Shown here: positions 50,381 through 59,313 of the stretch, one piece after another | Layout: each line of letters begins with the position of its first letter | Numbering within the stretch: position 1 is the first letter of the stretch | NCBI RefSeq assembly: GCF_024160875.1 | Contig: NZ_JAIULA010000004.1 | Span: 79,427-143,426, forward strand | DNA: 64,000 nucleotides | Source of the DNA: Ligilactobacillus ubinensis | GTDB taxonomy: Bacteria > Bacillota > Bacilli > Lactobacillales > Lactobacillaceae | Reading direction: 5' to 3' | The notes under the pieces: generated by a model | Told to the model about the DNA's origin: nothing | Databases searched by the model: none | Seen by the model: the letters and a program-made list of their open reading frames with translations, nothing else | Program-made: the position numbers and the translations under genes

Positions 50381-51355
50381 ATGAAAAAAATTTTAGTTTT
50401 GCATACGGGTGGGACAATTGCAATGTCAGAAAATGAAAATGGTGCTATATCACCAGGAAGCAAAAATCCCCTTAACGAATTTAATAATCTTTTTTCTGAT
50501 CAAATCAAATTAATAGTTGAAAATCCATTTAATCTACCCTCGCCACATGTTACACCTAAAGAAATGTTACTATTGCAAAAAAGAATTTCACAAGCTGCTA
50601 CGGAAGGCTTTTTTGGTGCAGTCATTACACATGGCACAGATACACTTGAAGAAACAGCTTATTTTTTAGATTTGACTATTACAAGTGATATTCCAGTTGT
50701 TATAACTGGGGCCATGCGTTCTGCTAATGAAATAGGTTCAGATGGTTTACACAATTTTCAGACAGCTGTTCAAACAGCTGCTAGTGATGAAGCCGTCGGC
50801 AAAGGTGTTCTCGTCGTAATGAACGATGAAATTCACACTGCTCGCTATGTTACTAAAACACATACGACTAATGTTGCAACATTTAGAACGCCAACTTTTG
50901 GACCAATTGGCTTAATCTTCAAACATAATGTTCGTTTCTTTGAACAACTGTTACGCCATACTGCTTTACCCATTGATCATGTAGTTAATCACGTATTTTT
51001 AATTAAGGCATACGCTGGTATGGATAACGAACTACTGGACTTTGTAGCTCAAGAATCTACTCGCGGTGTTGTTATAGAGGCTCTTGGCGCTGGTAATTTA
51101 CCTCCGTATATATTGCCTAGTTTAAAAAAAATCCTTGACTTAAATATTCCTGTCGTCTTAGTATCTCGCTGTTTTAATGGCGTGGCTCAAGATGTCTATG
51201 ATTATGAAGGTGGGGGTATCCAGTTAAAGAAAATTGGCGTTACCTTTTGCCACGGATTAAATGGGCAAAAAGCTCGGATTAAACTACTCGTTGGCTTAAG
51301 CGCCGGTTTAACGGGAACTGCTTTAAAACATTTTGTGAGTGATGCTGTCAGCTAA
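50381..51355 (+). CDS. Type I L-asparaginase
   Basis: Hydrolyses asparagine to aspartate and ammonia in the cytoplasm. The product has 324 residues; no signal peptide, so the intracellular type. The first catalytic threonine lies in HTGGTIAMS (near 10-13) and the second motif is THGTDTLEETAYF (near 86-98), with GAMRSANEIGSDG following. The ATG is behind GGAGGG. It is a single-gene unit with a clear promoter and a long terminator hairpin, divergent from tsaB. Confidence 0.94.
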   Translation: MKKILVLHTGGTIAMSENENGAISPGSKNPLNEFNNLFSDQIKLIVENPFNLPSPHVTPKEMLLLQKRISQAATEGFFGAVITHGTDTLEETAYFLDLTITSDIPVVITGAMRSANEIGSDGLHNFQTAVQTAASDEAVGKGVLVVMNDEIHTARYVTKTHTTNVATFRTPTFGPIGLIFKHNVRFFEQLLRHTALPIDHVVNHVFLIKAYAGMDNELLDFVAQESTRGVVIEALGAGNLPPYILPSLKKILDLNIPVVLVSRCFNGVAQDVYDYEGGGIQLKKIGVTFCHGLNGQKARIKLLVGLSAGLTGTALKHFVSDAVS

Positions 51356-51373
51356 TTAACCCTTAAATAAATT

Positions 51374-51440
51374 GCAGCATATTGTAAACCAATAAAATAG
51401 ACTCCTAATCTATTTTATTGAGTTCCAATATGCTGCTTTT
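51374..51440 (+). terminator. Long terminator hairpin after the asparaginase gene
   Basis: Arms of 28 bases (51374-51401 and 51409-51436) with three mismatches and a 7-base loop, then TTTTTC. The T run favours the plus strand, though it could also slow transcripts from the thioesterase gene. Confidence 0.88.
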
Positions 51441-51448
51441 TCATTATT

Positions 51449-52177
51449 TTAATTATTTGTCCATAAACATTCGGCGACACAATTAGGATTATCATCAACT
51501 CTAATTTTGTGGTATGTATTTACACCATCTACTTGTGCCTCACTAATAGCTGTTTGACCATAATAAATTTCTTGTTTGTATTGAATGTTCATGTGTTTCA
51601 GTGTATGTGTCTTTAAAAAATCTGCTCCCAAAGAATCCAACATCCAGTCAAAATAATGAACGTTATTAACATGTTGATTTGCATCAATATCCATAAAACG
51701 CACTTTGTATTCTTGCTTTTTATCTGGTACAGTTGGTCCCTTAGGCAATGGCAAGCGTTCAATTTTCTTAGTATATTCTGCTTCAAAGGGCTCAATCAAC
51801 TCTGGTTGCATTCGTGTAATTTTTCTTTTTGTTTGATCCATTAAAACAAAAACACTATGCATTTTAGCTAATTCTTTACCATTTTCATCATAAACCCAAA
51901 AATTACGGTAACAAAAAAAAGGATTATAGTTTTCTGCTTTAGTTGTAATCTTAACAATTTCATTTGCCTTAGGTAAACGCGTAATATCTACTATATGTTG
52001 CGTAACTACCCAGCCTAGACCATAACTTTGAACCTTTTCATTGGTAACCCCAACTGAAGCACTATGATCTTCAGAAATCAGCATCATCATATCAACTAAT
52101 TTTCCAATCCCTACACATCCAGTAATTTCTGTGTCATAATATACAATTCTCTGTGACTCACTAAACTCTTGAACCAT
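51449..52177 (-). CDS. Acyl-ACP thioesterase (FatA-type, double hot-dog)
   Basis: Releases free fatty acids from acyl carrier protein. The 242-residue protein has two hot-dog repeats. The first half shows YYDTEITGCVGIGKLVDMMM and GLGWVVTQHIVDITRLP. The second shows VRFMDIDANQHVNNVHYFDW (near 158-177), which holds the catalytic N-x-H and aspartate. This bacterial FatA-like type is frequent in lactobacilli. The ATG has only a weak ribosome site (GGTGTG), and it lies 11 bases behind rsmI. Confidence 0.9.
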   Translation of the reverse strand: MVQEFSESQRIVYYDTEITGCVGIGKLVDMMMLISEDHSASVGVTNEKVQSYGLGWVVTQHIVDITRLPKANEIVKITTKAENYNPFFCYRNFWVYDENGKELAKMHSVFVLMDQTKRKITRMQPELIEPFEAEYTKKIERLPLPKGPTVPDKKQEYKVRFMDIDANQHVNNVHYFDWMLDSLGADFLKTHTLKHMNIQYKQEIYYGQTAISEAQVDGVNTYHKIRVDDNPNCVAECLWTNN

Positions 52178-52188
52178 TTTTTCACACC

Positions 52189-53079
52189 CTAGTCTATTTG
52201 ATGATATTTATTATATACTTCTTGCTTTTTCAAAGCATTTCTTTTAGCAATTTCTTTAATTGCAATATTAGGTTTCATCGCTTCATGTTCTATTAAGTAT
52301 TCAACCTGTGCCTTTAAGCTTAGTTTTGCTAATTCATCTTTTTCACTAGTGTCATCCTTACAATTGGAATTTCCCGAAACCAAAACGACAAATTCACCGC
52401 GAATTTCTGCCGTCTCACTCCACAAACACAGTTCTGCCATATTTCCACGAATGAATTCCTCATACCTTTTTGTTAGTTCCCGGCATAATACCACTTCACG
52501 CTCTTCTCCAAAAACATTTTTCATTGCTACTAATGTTTTCTTTAGCCTATGTGGTGACTCGTAAAAAATTAAAGTTACCGTTTGTTTATTCAATTGTTGT
52601 AACTCATCTTTTTGATCTTTTATTTTGCGAGGTAAGAATCCATAAAATAAAAAGGGTTGTGGTACTAATCCCGATGCAATTAGCGCTGTTAATGCTGCAT
52701 TAGCCCCTGGCAACGGGATAACGGGTATCTGCTTTTTAACACACGCTACGACTAGTTCGTGTCCTGGGTCACTAATTGATGGCATCCCTGCATCACTAAC
52801 TTGAGCAATATCTTTTCCATTTTGCAGATACTCTAATAATCGCGGAATTCTTTCTTGTGTATTATGCTCATGAAAACTAATCTGTGGTGTCTTTATTTCA
52901 AAATAATTTAATAGTTTTGCCGTATTGCGTGTATCTTCAGCCGCAATAAGTTCAACCGATTGTAATATTTCAATTGCTCTGGTTGTCATATCACCCAAAT
53001 TTCCAATGGGTGTTGGCACTAAATAAAGATGGCCTAGATTACTATCATTTTGAAAACTACTTACTTGTGTATATGACAT
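52189..53079 (-). CDS. rsmI: 16S rRNA (cytidine-1402-2'-O)-methyltransferase RsmI
   Basis: Tetrapyrrole-methylase-fold enzyme that modifies C1402 in the decoding site. The product has 296 residues. Typical segments are LYLVPTPIGNLGDMTTRAIE (near 18-37), IAAEDTRNTAKLL (near 46), SDAGMPSISDPG (near 96-107), PLPGANAALTALIASG and YESPHRLKKTL. It directly follows yabA (one base gap), so translation is linked. Same order as yabA-rsmI in Bacillus. Confidence 0.97.
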   Translation of the reverse strand: MSYTQVSSFQNDSNLGHLYLVPTPIGNLGDMTTRAIEILQSVELIAAEDTRNTAKLLNYFEIKTPQISFHEHNTQERIPRLLEYLQNGKDIAQVSDAGMPSISDPGHELVVACVKKQIPVIPLPGANAALTALIASGLVPQPFLFYGFLPRKIKDQKDELQQLNKQTVTLIFYESPHRLKKTLVAMKNVFGEEREVVLCRELTKRYEEFIRGNMAELCLWSETAEIRGEFVVLVSGNSNCKDDTSEKDELAKLSLKAQVEYLIEHEAMKPNIAIKEIAKRNALKKQEVYNKYHQID

Positions 53080-53412
53080 TTAATGGCGTTCCCCGTAAAT
53101 CACTCCTTGACAAAATATACATGGTTCATCATTAACTCTGCGTGAACCATACATATCATTGCAGACATGAAATCCTTCCCGATATAATTTCTCTAAATTT
53201 TGGCGTGATTTTGATAAACCAGGTTCTTCTTTACTGTTCTTTTGTTCTAATTCTTGTAGTCGCTCACGCAAATGTTGATTCTCAATTTCTAATTCTGCAT
53301 TTTTTTCAATTATTTGGGTTAGTTCCTTTTTTATCTTTCCCAACATAACAGAAATATCCTGTGTCTGAGCTTCTGTTTTATCAAGACTATCATAAATTTC
53401 ACGTTTATCCAC
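53080..53412 (-). CDS. yabA: Replication initiation control protein YabA
   Basis: Limits DnaA activity by binding DnaA and the DnaN clamp. The 110-residue protein starts at a GTG behind GAGGTGA. Residues about 5-65 form a heptad-type coiled coil (tetramerisation), and the C-terminal zinc site is made of HVCNDMYG (near 82) and CIFC (near 97-100). It lies between holB and rsmI, in the holB-yabA-rsmI order known from Bacillus. Confidence 0.96.
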   Translation of the reverse strand: MDKREIYDSLDKTEAQTQDISVMLGKIKKELTQIIEKNAELEIENQHLRERLQELEQKNSKEEPGLSKSRQNLEKLYREGFHVCNDMYGSRRVNDEPCIFCQGVIYGERH

Positions 53413-53427
53413 AAAATCACCTCTTTA

Positions 53428-54423
53428 TTATCTACTATGATAACAATCACAAAGCTTCAATGTTAATGACTCTAAAATATTTTGAAATGAAACATTTACC
53501 GCCATTTGTTGCCAAGTCTCCAAGCCTATCTCTAGACCTTTCACTAAATTTTCAACTGTAATATCTTGGGTTTTTCTTATTAGTTCATCCTGATACATAA
53601 CATACGCAATTTCTTGCTTTCTATCATAATAGACTAACATCGTATCCCGTATAATTAAAATTATCATCTGCAATAGTTGCTCTTGTTGCTTTTTTCCTTC
53701 AATACAAGGTATTAACTTGGTTTGTATATTTACAAATGCACGTAAGTCATTTTTCAAAACTAACTCATACCATTCAAAAACAAATTGTATCATTTGATTA
53801 AAATTAGCATCATTTGCCATGTTTTGCGCTTCTTCAACGTTTTCAGTCAAATATACTAATAAACACGCTTTTGCATGCGAAATACCTTGTTCTGTAAATT
53901 CTTCTATTAATTGTGATTTTGTTAATGAATGTAATTCAATTAACTGACACCGAGAAATCACTGTTGGTAAAATCTTATTAACATGACTTGTTAATAAGAA
54001 AATGGTAATTTGTCCACTAGGTTCTTCTAAAAATTTCAATAAGCTATTAGCTGCACTTATCGTCATCTTGTCTACATCTTCAACAATAAAGAATCGCTGT
54101 CTACCTTCGACACCACTTTTACTAAATTCCGATTTTAAATAACGTATTTGTTCAACTTTAATTGACTGACTATCTGGCTTAATAAACATAACATCTGGAT
54201 GATTATTATTTGCTATTCGTCTACACTCTGCACATTTTAAACAAGGTCTTCCATTTTGCCTATTTTCACAAAAAAAATCTTTTGCTACCCACTGTGCCAA
54301 CTGAACTTTTCCAATTCCTGTTGCACCTGCAAATATATATGCATGAGCTAGTTGTTTATTACATACTAGTTTTGAAAAATGTTGTGTTAATCGCGCCTGC
54401 ATATCTGTAATTTTTTGCTCCAT
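53428..54423 (-). CDS. holB: DNA polymerase III delta' subunit
   Basis: Clamp-loader subunit that pairs with DnaX. The product has 331 residues. The AAA+ fold has a P-loop-like GATGIGKVQLAQ (near 33), a four-cysteine zinc module (CENR, CLKCAEC, near 50-63), VEDVDKMT (near 110) and LKFLEEPSGQITIFLLTS (near 127-144), then SRCQ. An AGGAAG site precedes the ATG. Ten bases separate it from darA upstream. Confidence 0.95.
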   Translation of the reverse strand: MEQKITDMQARLTQHFSKLVCNKQLAHAYIFAGATGIGKVQLAQWVAKDFFCENRQNGRPCLKCAECRRIANNNHPDVMFIKPDSQSIKVEQIRYLKSEFSKSGVEGRQRFFIVEDVDKMTISAANSLLKFLEEPSGQITIFLLTSHVNKILPTVISRCQLIELHSLTKSQLIEEFTEQGISHAKACLLVYLTENVEEAQNMANDANFNQMIQFVFEWYELVLKNDLRAFVNIQTKLIPCIEGKKQQEQLLQMIILIIRDTMLVYYDRKQEIAYVMYQDELIRKTQDITVENLVKGLEIGLETWQQMAVNVSFQNILESLTLKLCDCYHSR

Positions 54424-54432
54424 AATAGCTTC

Positions 54433-54762
54433 CTAAAAGTGATAGAAACTATCTATTGGTAATATGAACACGGTTGCTCCACCAACTTGAACTTCAATCG
54501 GATAAGTATGGGTTACTTCCATTGGTGAATCTAGATTAATTGGTGGTGTCATAAATTGTTCTCTTTTTTGCGAAGATTTTTTAATGATTTCTAGCGTTTC
54601 ATCCAATCTTGCTTCATCAATCCCAATTAAGAAAGTCGTATTACCTGCGCGTAAAAAGCCTCCTGTAGTAGACAATTTAGTTGCACGAATATCTGCATCA
54701 ATTAAACTGTTACTTAAGCGGGTACTATCCTTGTCTTGAACTATTGCTACAATTAACTTCAT
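54433..54762 (-). CDS. darA: PII-like cyclic di-AMP receptor DarA/PstA (YaaQ)
   Basis: Trimeric PII-fold protein that binds c-di-AMP; its downstream partner is unknown. I used the ATG at 54762 (MKLIVAIVQDKDS, 109 residues, GGAGG 8 bases ahead), which equals the family length. VQDKDSTRLSNSL (near 8-20) and TTGGFLRAGNTTFLIGID (near 31-48) are ligand-binding loops. It sits between tmk and holB exactly as in Bacillus. Together with KimA at 39852 it points to c-di-AMP signalling in this organism. Confidence 0.95.
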   Translation of the reverse strand: MKLIVAIVQDKDSTRLSNSLIDADIRATKLSTTGGFLRAGNTTFLIGIDEARLDETLEIIKKSSQKREQFMTPPINLDSPMEVTHTYPIEVQVGGATVFILPIDSFYHF

Positions 54763-54786
54763 TTTTACTTCCTCCAATTACCGCTG

Positions 54787-55440
54787 TTAGTTTTCAACTG
54801 GGAAAAAATGTGGTATTCGTTGTTCTAATACCGCAATCACATCATCTGTTACTTTGGTTAATGATTGACTGGCATCAATTCTAACTATTCGATGTTTATT
54901 AGCAGCTACTAAACTTAGATATGCCTGATGAATATCTTCATAAAACTTCATATTCTCTTGATCTAAACGATTCACTTCATCTGTACGACTAGTCGCAATT
55001 CGCTCTAATCCTATTTTAGGATTGACATCAAAGAAAATAGTCAAATCCGGTTCAATTCCGTCGGTTACAAATTGGTTAAGTTTATCAATTTTTTGCATAC
55101 CAATATTGCGGCCTTTGCCTTGATAAACTAATGAACTATCAACAAAACGATCACATAACACTAATTTATTCGCTTTTAATGCAGGAAGAATTGTTTCAAC
55201 TAAATGTTGCCGTCTTGATGCTGCATATAATAATGCTTCTGTTTTTGCATCCATCTCCGTAAAGTCAACATTCAATATAACATCTCGAATTGCTTCTGCA
55301 ATTCTATTCCCCCCTGGTTCACGTGTTAATATAAAGTTATCTTTATTACCATTTTCAGCTAATTTTTGAACAATTTTACGCAAAACACTTGTTTTACCTG
55401 AACCATCTGTTCCCTCAAAACTTAAAAAAAATCCATTCAC
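54787..55440 (-). CDS. tmk: Thymidylate kinase
   Basis: Phosphorylates dTMP to dTDP. The product has 217 residues from a GTG (55440) with GGTGAGG in front. The P-loop is FEGTDGSGKTS (near 8-18), the dTMP region is TREPGGNRIAE (near 38-48) with the DRF motif CDRFVDSSLVYQGKGR (near 95-110). First gene of the tmk-darA-holB-yabA-rsmI run. Confidence 0.97.
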   Translation of the reverse strand: MNGFFLSFEGTDGSGKTSVLRKIVQKLAENGNKDNFILTREPGGNRIAEAIRDVILNVDFTEMDAKTEALLYAASRRQHLVETILPALKANKLVLCDRFVDSSLVYQGKGRNIGMQKIDKLNQFVTDGIEPDLTIFFDVNPKIGLERIATSRTDEVNRLDQENMKFYEDIHQAYLSLVAANKHRIVRIDASQSLTKVTDDVIAVLEQRIPHFFPVEN

Positions 55441-55537
55441 TATGAAAACCTCACCAATTTATATTACTTTTATTGTACTTTTTATAAAGCAAATAATCTA
55501 CACTTTTTCATTTTTAGTTACAAAGAACCATCAAATT

Positions 55538-55577
55538 AAAAAAGACTGGAAACATCTTCTTTTTTCACAGTCTCTTA
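55538..55577 (-). terminator. Terminator after yaaL
   Basis: GACTGTGAAA and TTTCCAGTC on the minus strand form a stem with one bulge or mismatch, followed by TTTTTT. It closes the dnaX-ebfC-recR-yaaL transcript before tmk. Confidence 0.8.
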
Positions 55578-55620
55578 TATATCCATTCAATCCATAAGAA
55601 TAATTGTCGCAAATATCTAT

Positions 55621-55869
55621 TTACAGTTCATTTATTTTTATCACTGAAGCTTGTAATTTTCCTTTTATTTTACGCCGTCTGGCTTCACGAAATAAAAGTT
55701 GATATTTTGCTTTTTCAAATTCAACTTCAGCATCAATTTCCTCGCCTATACCATAGATAGATTGCTGTGTTTCACGCTTATTATCCCAACTTTGCTTTGC
55801 TCGATTAATATCTTCCAATAAAAGTTCATCATAAGTTCGTCGCATTTTTTGCTTGTTTTTACCAAACAT
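55621..55869 (-). CDS. YaaL family protein (DUF2508)
   Basis: An 82-residue, highly charged helical protein without membrane segment. Landmarks are DELLLEDINRAKQSWDNK (near 14-31) and FEKAKYQLLFREARRRKI (near 52-69). It follows recR by 17 bases, as yaaL does in Bacillus. The function is unknown; conserved placement behind recR suggests only co-expression. Confidence 0.88.
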   Translation of the reverse strand: MFGKNKQKMRRTYDELLLEDINRAKQSWDNKRETQQSIYGIGEEIDAEVEFEKAKYQLLFREARRRKIKGKLQASVIKINEL

Positions 55870-55886
55870 TAAAGATTATCTCCTCT

Positions 55887-56486
55887 CTAGATTTCAGTCC
55901 TACCTTCAAGTGCCTTAAATAGTGTCATCTCATCTGCATATTCAATATCACTACCAACAGATAATCCATGTGCAAGGCGCGTTGTCTTTATCCCTGCAGG
56001 TTTAAGCAAACGTGAAATATACATTGCCGTAGCTTCTCCTTCTGGAGTTGCATTTGTTGCTAAAATTATTTCTTTGATTCCCTCATCATTTTGAAGACGT
56101 TTAACCAAACTTGTAATATTTAAATCATCTGGTCCTTTTCCTTCAATAGGTGATAATACACCATGTAAAACATGATATAACCCTTGGTACTCTCGCATTT
56201 TTTCCAGAGACATCACATCACGTGGCTGTTCTACAACGATTAATTTACTGCGATCCCGTGTTTTATCAGCACAGATAATACATGGATCACTTTCTGTTAT
56301 ATTTCCACAAATACTACAATAATGTAAATCACGCTTAGCCGAAATTAAAGATTTTGCAAAAGAAGTCACATCACTTTCGTCCATATCAATCGTATAAAAA
56401 GCCATTCTTGTTGCTGACTTCATACCTATCCCCGGTAATTTCATGTAGCTCTCGATTAATTTTGCAATTGGCTCTGGATATTGCAT
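55887..56486 (-). CDS. recR: Recombination mediator RecR
   Basis: Ring-forming partner of RecF/RecO that helps load RecA at gaps. The product has 199 residues. The N-terminal helix-hairpin-helix contains [15 protein letters not shown] (near 18-32), the zinc module is CSICGN and CIIC (near 57-71), and the Toprim core shows [12 protein letters not shown] (near 84) and [16 protein letters not shown] (near 140). It follows ebfC by 26 bases in the dnaX-ebfC-recR operon. Confidence 0.97.
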   Translation of the reverse strand: MQYPEPIAKLIESYMKLPGIGMKSATRMAFYTIDMDESDVTSFAKSLISAKRDLHYCSICGNITESDPCIICADKTRDRSKLIVVEQPRDVMSLEKMREYQGLYHVLHGVLSPIEGKGPDDLNITSLVKRLQNDEGIKEIILATNATPEGEATAMYISRLLKPAGIKTTRLAHGLSVGSDIEYADEMTLFKALEGRTEI

Positions 56487-56512
56487 CGTCTAATACTCTT
56501 CTTTCTTCAGCT

Positions 56513-56827
56513 TTAGAAGCCTGGCATATTTCGGGAATATTTGCCCATTGTTTTTTGTGTTTGTGTTTCCAAGTTAGTCATTGCGTCATTTACAGCAGCA
56601 ATAATTAAATCTTGCAACATATCCGCATCGTCTGGATCGATTGCCTCTTCTTTGATAGCAATGTCTGTCATTTTATGATCACCTGTAAATTTTACAACAA
56701 CCGCATCATCTGGAGCATGCCCTTCAAATTCTGTTTTATTCAATTCCTCTTGATCTTTTTGCATATTTTTTTGTAGCTTTTGCATCTGTTTAACCATACC
56801 TTGCATATTTCCCATTCCACGCATCAT
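56513..56827 (-). CDS. ebfC: YbaB/EbfC family nucleoid-associated protein
   Basis: A 104-residue DNA-binding protein that dimerises through long helices. [26 protein letters not shown] forms the N-terminal helix, the strand core contains [25 protein letters not shown] (near 44-68), and a C-terminal helix closes the fold. Two ATG codons in a row allow a 103- or 104-residue form. It lies between dnaX and recR, the most conserved placement of this family. Confidence 0.95.
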   Translation of the reverse strand: MMRGMGNMQGMVKQMQKLQKNMQKDQEELNKTEFEGHAPDDAVVVKFTGDHKMTDIAIKEEAIDPDDADMLQDLIIAAVNDAMTNLETQTQKTMGKYSRNMPGF

Positions 56828-56857
56828 TTTTATATCATCCTTTCGTTTTTAAAGCCT

Positions 56858-58612
56858 TTAATCTTCTTTAATTTCAATATTTTCAGCGCCAAAAATTTTT
56901 TTAGCTTCTTCGACAAGTGGCACTGTTACGTTATCTTTTGCTATCACTGGTTGCTCTACAATTTCTTGTTGCTCAGAAGTTTTGTCTTCACCTTGTCGCT
57001 GTTGATAAAACTCTTGCCGAATTTTTTGCCATTTTTCTTCAGGAACAAAAATCAATTCTGGTGCAGTTGCAATCAACCGACTAAGACCATTTTCAACAGC
57101 CTCTTTTAATTCAGTATCCATTTGTGCCCGTTGACATATAAAAGGAAAATCACTGACAAGAATAATTCCTGCTGCACTTGCAGCTGCGGGTTTAAACGAT
57201 CGTAGCATCGCTCTTTGCGCTGGATTAAGCATATTAAGCAAATCGCCCCAAGCTTCCTTTAATTGTAACAAATTTTGCCGTGTAGCGTTATTCAAAAGCG
57301 TATAAATTTGCTCTAAATTAATTTTTAACTTGTCATTCTTCCCAGAACTTTTAGTTCCAACTTGCTTGGTATTCGCTTTTTTACTATTTCCTGATTGGAT
57401 AACATTTGGCTGTTGCTTTAGTTTTTCAATTTGACCTTGTAATTCTTTAACCTGATTTACTAACTGCTTAATTACAGCATGATCACCACTAACTTGCTCT
57501 TGTGAAATATTTAAATTTTTTTGTTTAACTTGAGTTAGTTTGACAGTTAGTACTTCTAAATAGATTGATTCATGCGATGTAAACCGCATATTTTCTTGTT
57601 GTTCATTTAATAAGTCTATCATTTGATACAACGTCTGTGGTGATATCTGACTTGCAAAGTCTTTAAATTCAGAATCGCTGAACAATTCAATCTCATTTTG
57701 TTCAATTATTTTAGGGTCTTGTTGATACAACAATAAATCACGACAATAATTAATCAAATCTTCAACTAATCGCTTAGCATCTTTTCCTTCTTCTAAAATA
57801 GCATATAGCGTTTCTAAAGCTCCTGCGGTATCTTGTTTTAGTATTTGAGAAAAATATAAGGTTAATTTTTTTTGGGTAACACTCCCTGTAACTAATAAAG
57901 CATTGTCAACTGTTACTTCTCCATTATCCCCAAAAGATATTACCTGATCCAAAATACTTAGTGCATCTCTCATTCCACCTTCAGCTGCCTTAGAAATTAC
58001 TTTTAATGCATTTTCTTCATAACTGATATCCTTTTGCTGTAAAATGTATTCCATGCGTTGCAATATGTTTTGTGCAGTTATTCGTTTAAAATCAAAGCGC
58101 TGTGTTCTAGAAATAATTGTTGCCGGAATTTTATGTGGCTCCGTTGTTGCTAAAATAAAGACAACATTTTCTGGAGGTTCTTCTAGAGTTTTTAGCAATG
58201 CATTAAAAGCACCTGTTGACAACATATGTACTTCATCAATAATATACACTTTGTAATCTGAATCTGTAGGAGCATACTTAACTTTATCGCGAATATCTCT
58301 TATTTCTTCCACACCATTATTTGAAGCTGCATCAATCTCAATAACATCATTCAATCGCCCAGTGGTTATTGCTTTACAAATATCACATTTATTACAAGGT
58401 TCTCCATTTTCTTGATGATGACAATTAAGTGCTTTTGCAAAAATCTTAGCAGCAGATGTCTTACCTGTTCCTCGTGGTCCAGTGAATAAATAAGCATGCG
58501 TTGTTTGTTGGGTCATCAATGCATTTTTCAAAGTTCTAGCAATCAGTTCCTGACCAACAAGTTCACTAAATTTTTGTGGACGCCATACACGATACAAAGC
58601 CTGATAACTCAT
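56858..58612 (-). CDS. dnaX: DNA polymerase III gamma/tau subunit
   Basis: Clamp-loader motor subunit. I used the ATG at 58612 (MSYQALYRVWRP, 584 residues) behind AAGGGAG. Walker A is GPRGTGKTSAAK (near 45), the zinc module is CHHQENGEPCNKCDIC (near 64-79), Walker B is IIDEVHML and the sensor region is EEPPENVVFILATTEP. The C-terminal tau part after a polar linker (near 390-430) should bind the polymerase and helicase. The AAAAAA-G run in the linker is not in the phase needed for an E. coli-type shift, so only tau is expected. Confidence 0.97.
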   Translation of the reverse strand: MSYQALYRVWRPQKFSELVGQELIARTLKNALMTQQTTHAYLFTGPRGTGKTSAAKIFAKALNCHHQENGEPCNKCDICKAITTGRLNDVIEIDAASNNGVEEIRDIRDKVKYAPTDSDYKVYIIDEVHMLSTGAFNALLKTLEEPPENVVFILATTEPHKIPATIISRTQRFDFKRITAQNILQRMEYILQQKDISYEENALKVISKAAEGGMRDALSILDQVISFGDNGEVTVDNALLVTGSVTQKKLTLYFSQILKQDTAGALETLYAILEEGKDAKRLVEDLINYCRDLLLYQQDPKIIEQNEIELFSDSEFKDFASQISPQTLYQMIDLLNEQQENMRFTSHESIYLEVLTVKLTQVKQKNLNISQEQVSGDHAVIKQLVNQVKELQGQIEKLKQQPNVIQSGNSKKANTKQVGTKSSGKNDKLKINLEQIYTLLNNATRQNLLQLKEAWGDLLNMLNPAQRAMLRSFKPAAASAAGIILVSDFPFICQRAQMDTELKEAVENGLSRLIATAPELIFVPEEKWQKIRQEFYQQRQGEDKTSEQQEIVEQPVIAKDNVTVPLVEEAKKIFGAENIEIKED

Positions 58613-58643
58613 AGAATACTCCCTTCTTTTGCAAATAATTAAT

Positions 58644-58672
58644 AAAAAAACCCGATCCAATTACGATCGGGG
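58644..58672 (-). terminator. Terminator after the SRP RNA
   Basis: CCCGATCG and CGATCCGGG-like arms (minus strand CCCCGATCG, ATTGGATCGGG) form a strong stem, followed by seven T. It lies about 10 bases behind the SRP RNA and 30 bases before dnaX. Confidence 0.9.
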
Positions 58673-58682
58673 CTAATAGTCA

Positions 58683-58780
58683 TAATAACTTGAAGCACAT
58701 GCCAATCCGAACTTAGTGCTGCTTTCTTCCGAACCTGACACGATTCGTAAGGTCAACATTGCTTCAAGGCCTTAACGGCA
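58683..58780 (-). ncRNA. ffs: Signal recognition particle RNA (small bacterial type)
   Basis: The minus strand contains GTCAGGTTCGGAAGAAAGCA, the apical Ffh-binding hairpin with the GGAA-type loop and the asymmetric internal loop. The flanking helix closes with TTGAAGC/GCTTCAA (58689-58697 with 58760-58768). At about 100 bases there is no room for the Alu-like domain of the long Bacillus scRNA. The tadA-ffs-dnaX order is the classic Firmicutes location. Ends are approximate. Confidence 0.92.
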
Positions 58781-58786
58781 CTATTA

Positions 58787-58815
58787 ATGATACACGATAT
58801 TACTAAAAATTGCTA
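58787..58815 (-). promoter_or_regulatory. Probable promoter of the SRP RNA
   Basis: TATCAT (58787-58792, 5 of 6) with a weak TAGCAA at 17 bases on the minus strand. The start would be at about 58780, matching the 5' end estimated from the RNA fold. Confidence 0.5.
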
Positions 58816-58836
58816 GTATTTCCCGATATTTTTCTA

Positions 58837-59310
58837 TTATTTATCTCGTTTTATTCGAATGGTTTGAAAAAAGTCTGTTAATAAAGCTACACACTGAGAT
58901 CGACAAATTCCTTTTTCTACTATTGCTTGATGATTAAAACGTTTATCTGTTAATAAGTTTAGCAACGTTCCTGCTGCGCCCGCTTTAGAATCTGGTGCAC
59001 CATAGTAAACTTCCGGTATTCGTGCATTAATGATAGCACCCGCACACATTGGACATGGCTCAAGAGTTACAAAAAGTTGTGTATCTTCAAGTCGCCAATT
59101 ATGTAACCTCTTATTTGCGGCTTGAATTGCTATTATCTCCGCATGTTGCACCGCATCCTGGTTTTTTTCGCGTAAATTATACCCACGCGCAATTATTCTA
59201 TTTTCAAAAACGATTACACAACCAATCGGAACTTCACCTAACGCAGCCGCTTTTTTTGCTTCCTCAATTGCACTTTGCATAAAAAACTCTTTTTGCTCAT
59301 CTGTTAACAT
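58837..59310 (-). CDS. tadA: tRNA-specific adenosine-34 deaminase TadA
   Basis: Converts A34 to inosine in the tRNA-Arg wobble position. The product has 157 residues. The zinc site is HAEIIAI (near 57, with the catalytic glutamate) and PCPMCAGAI (near 87-95). FF near the C terminus and VYYGAPDSKAGAAGT belong to the tRNA-bound form. It begins 3 bases after the methyltransferase gene stop, so the two are translationally linked. The tRNA-Arg in this window reads CGG and is not its substrate. Confidence 0.97.
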   Translation of the reverse strand: MLTDEQKEFFMQSAIEEAKKAAALGEVPIGCVIVFENRIIARGYNLREKNQDAVQHAEIIAIQAANKRLHNWRLEDTQLFVTLEPCPMCAGAIINARIPEVYYGAPDSKAGAAGTLLNLLTDKRFNHQAIVEKGICRSQCVALLTDFFQTIRIKRDK

Positions 59311-59313
59311 CTA

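Noticed and set aside
57369..57393. A-rich run in dnaX as a possible -1 slippery site producing gamma
   Set aside because: The reading frame is AGT-AAA-AAA-GCG, so the A-AAA-AAG heptamer is not in the required phase, and no stimulatory stem was noticed.
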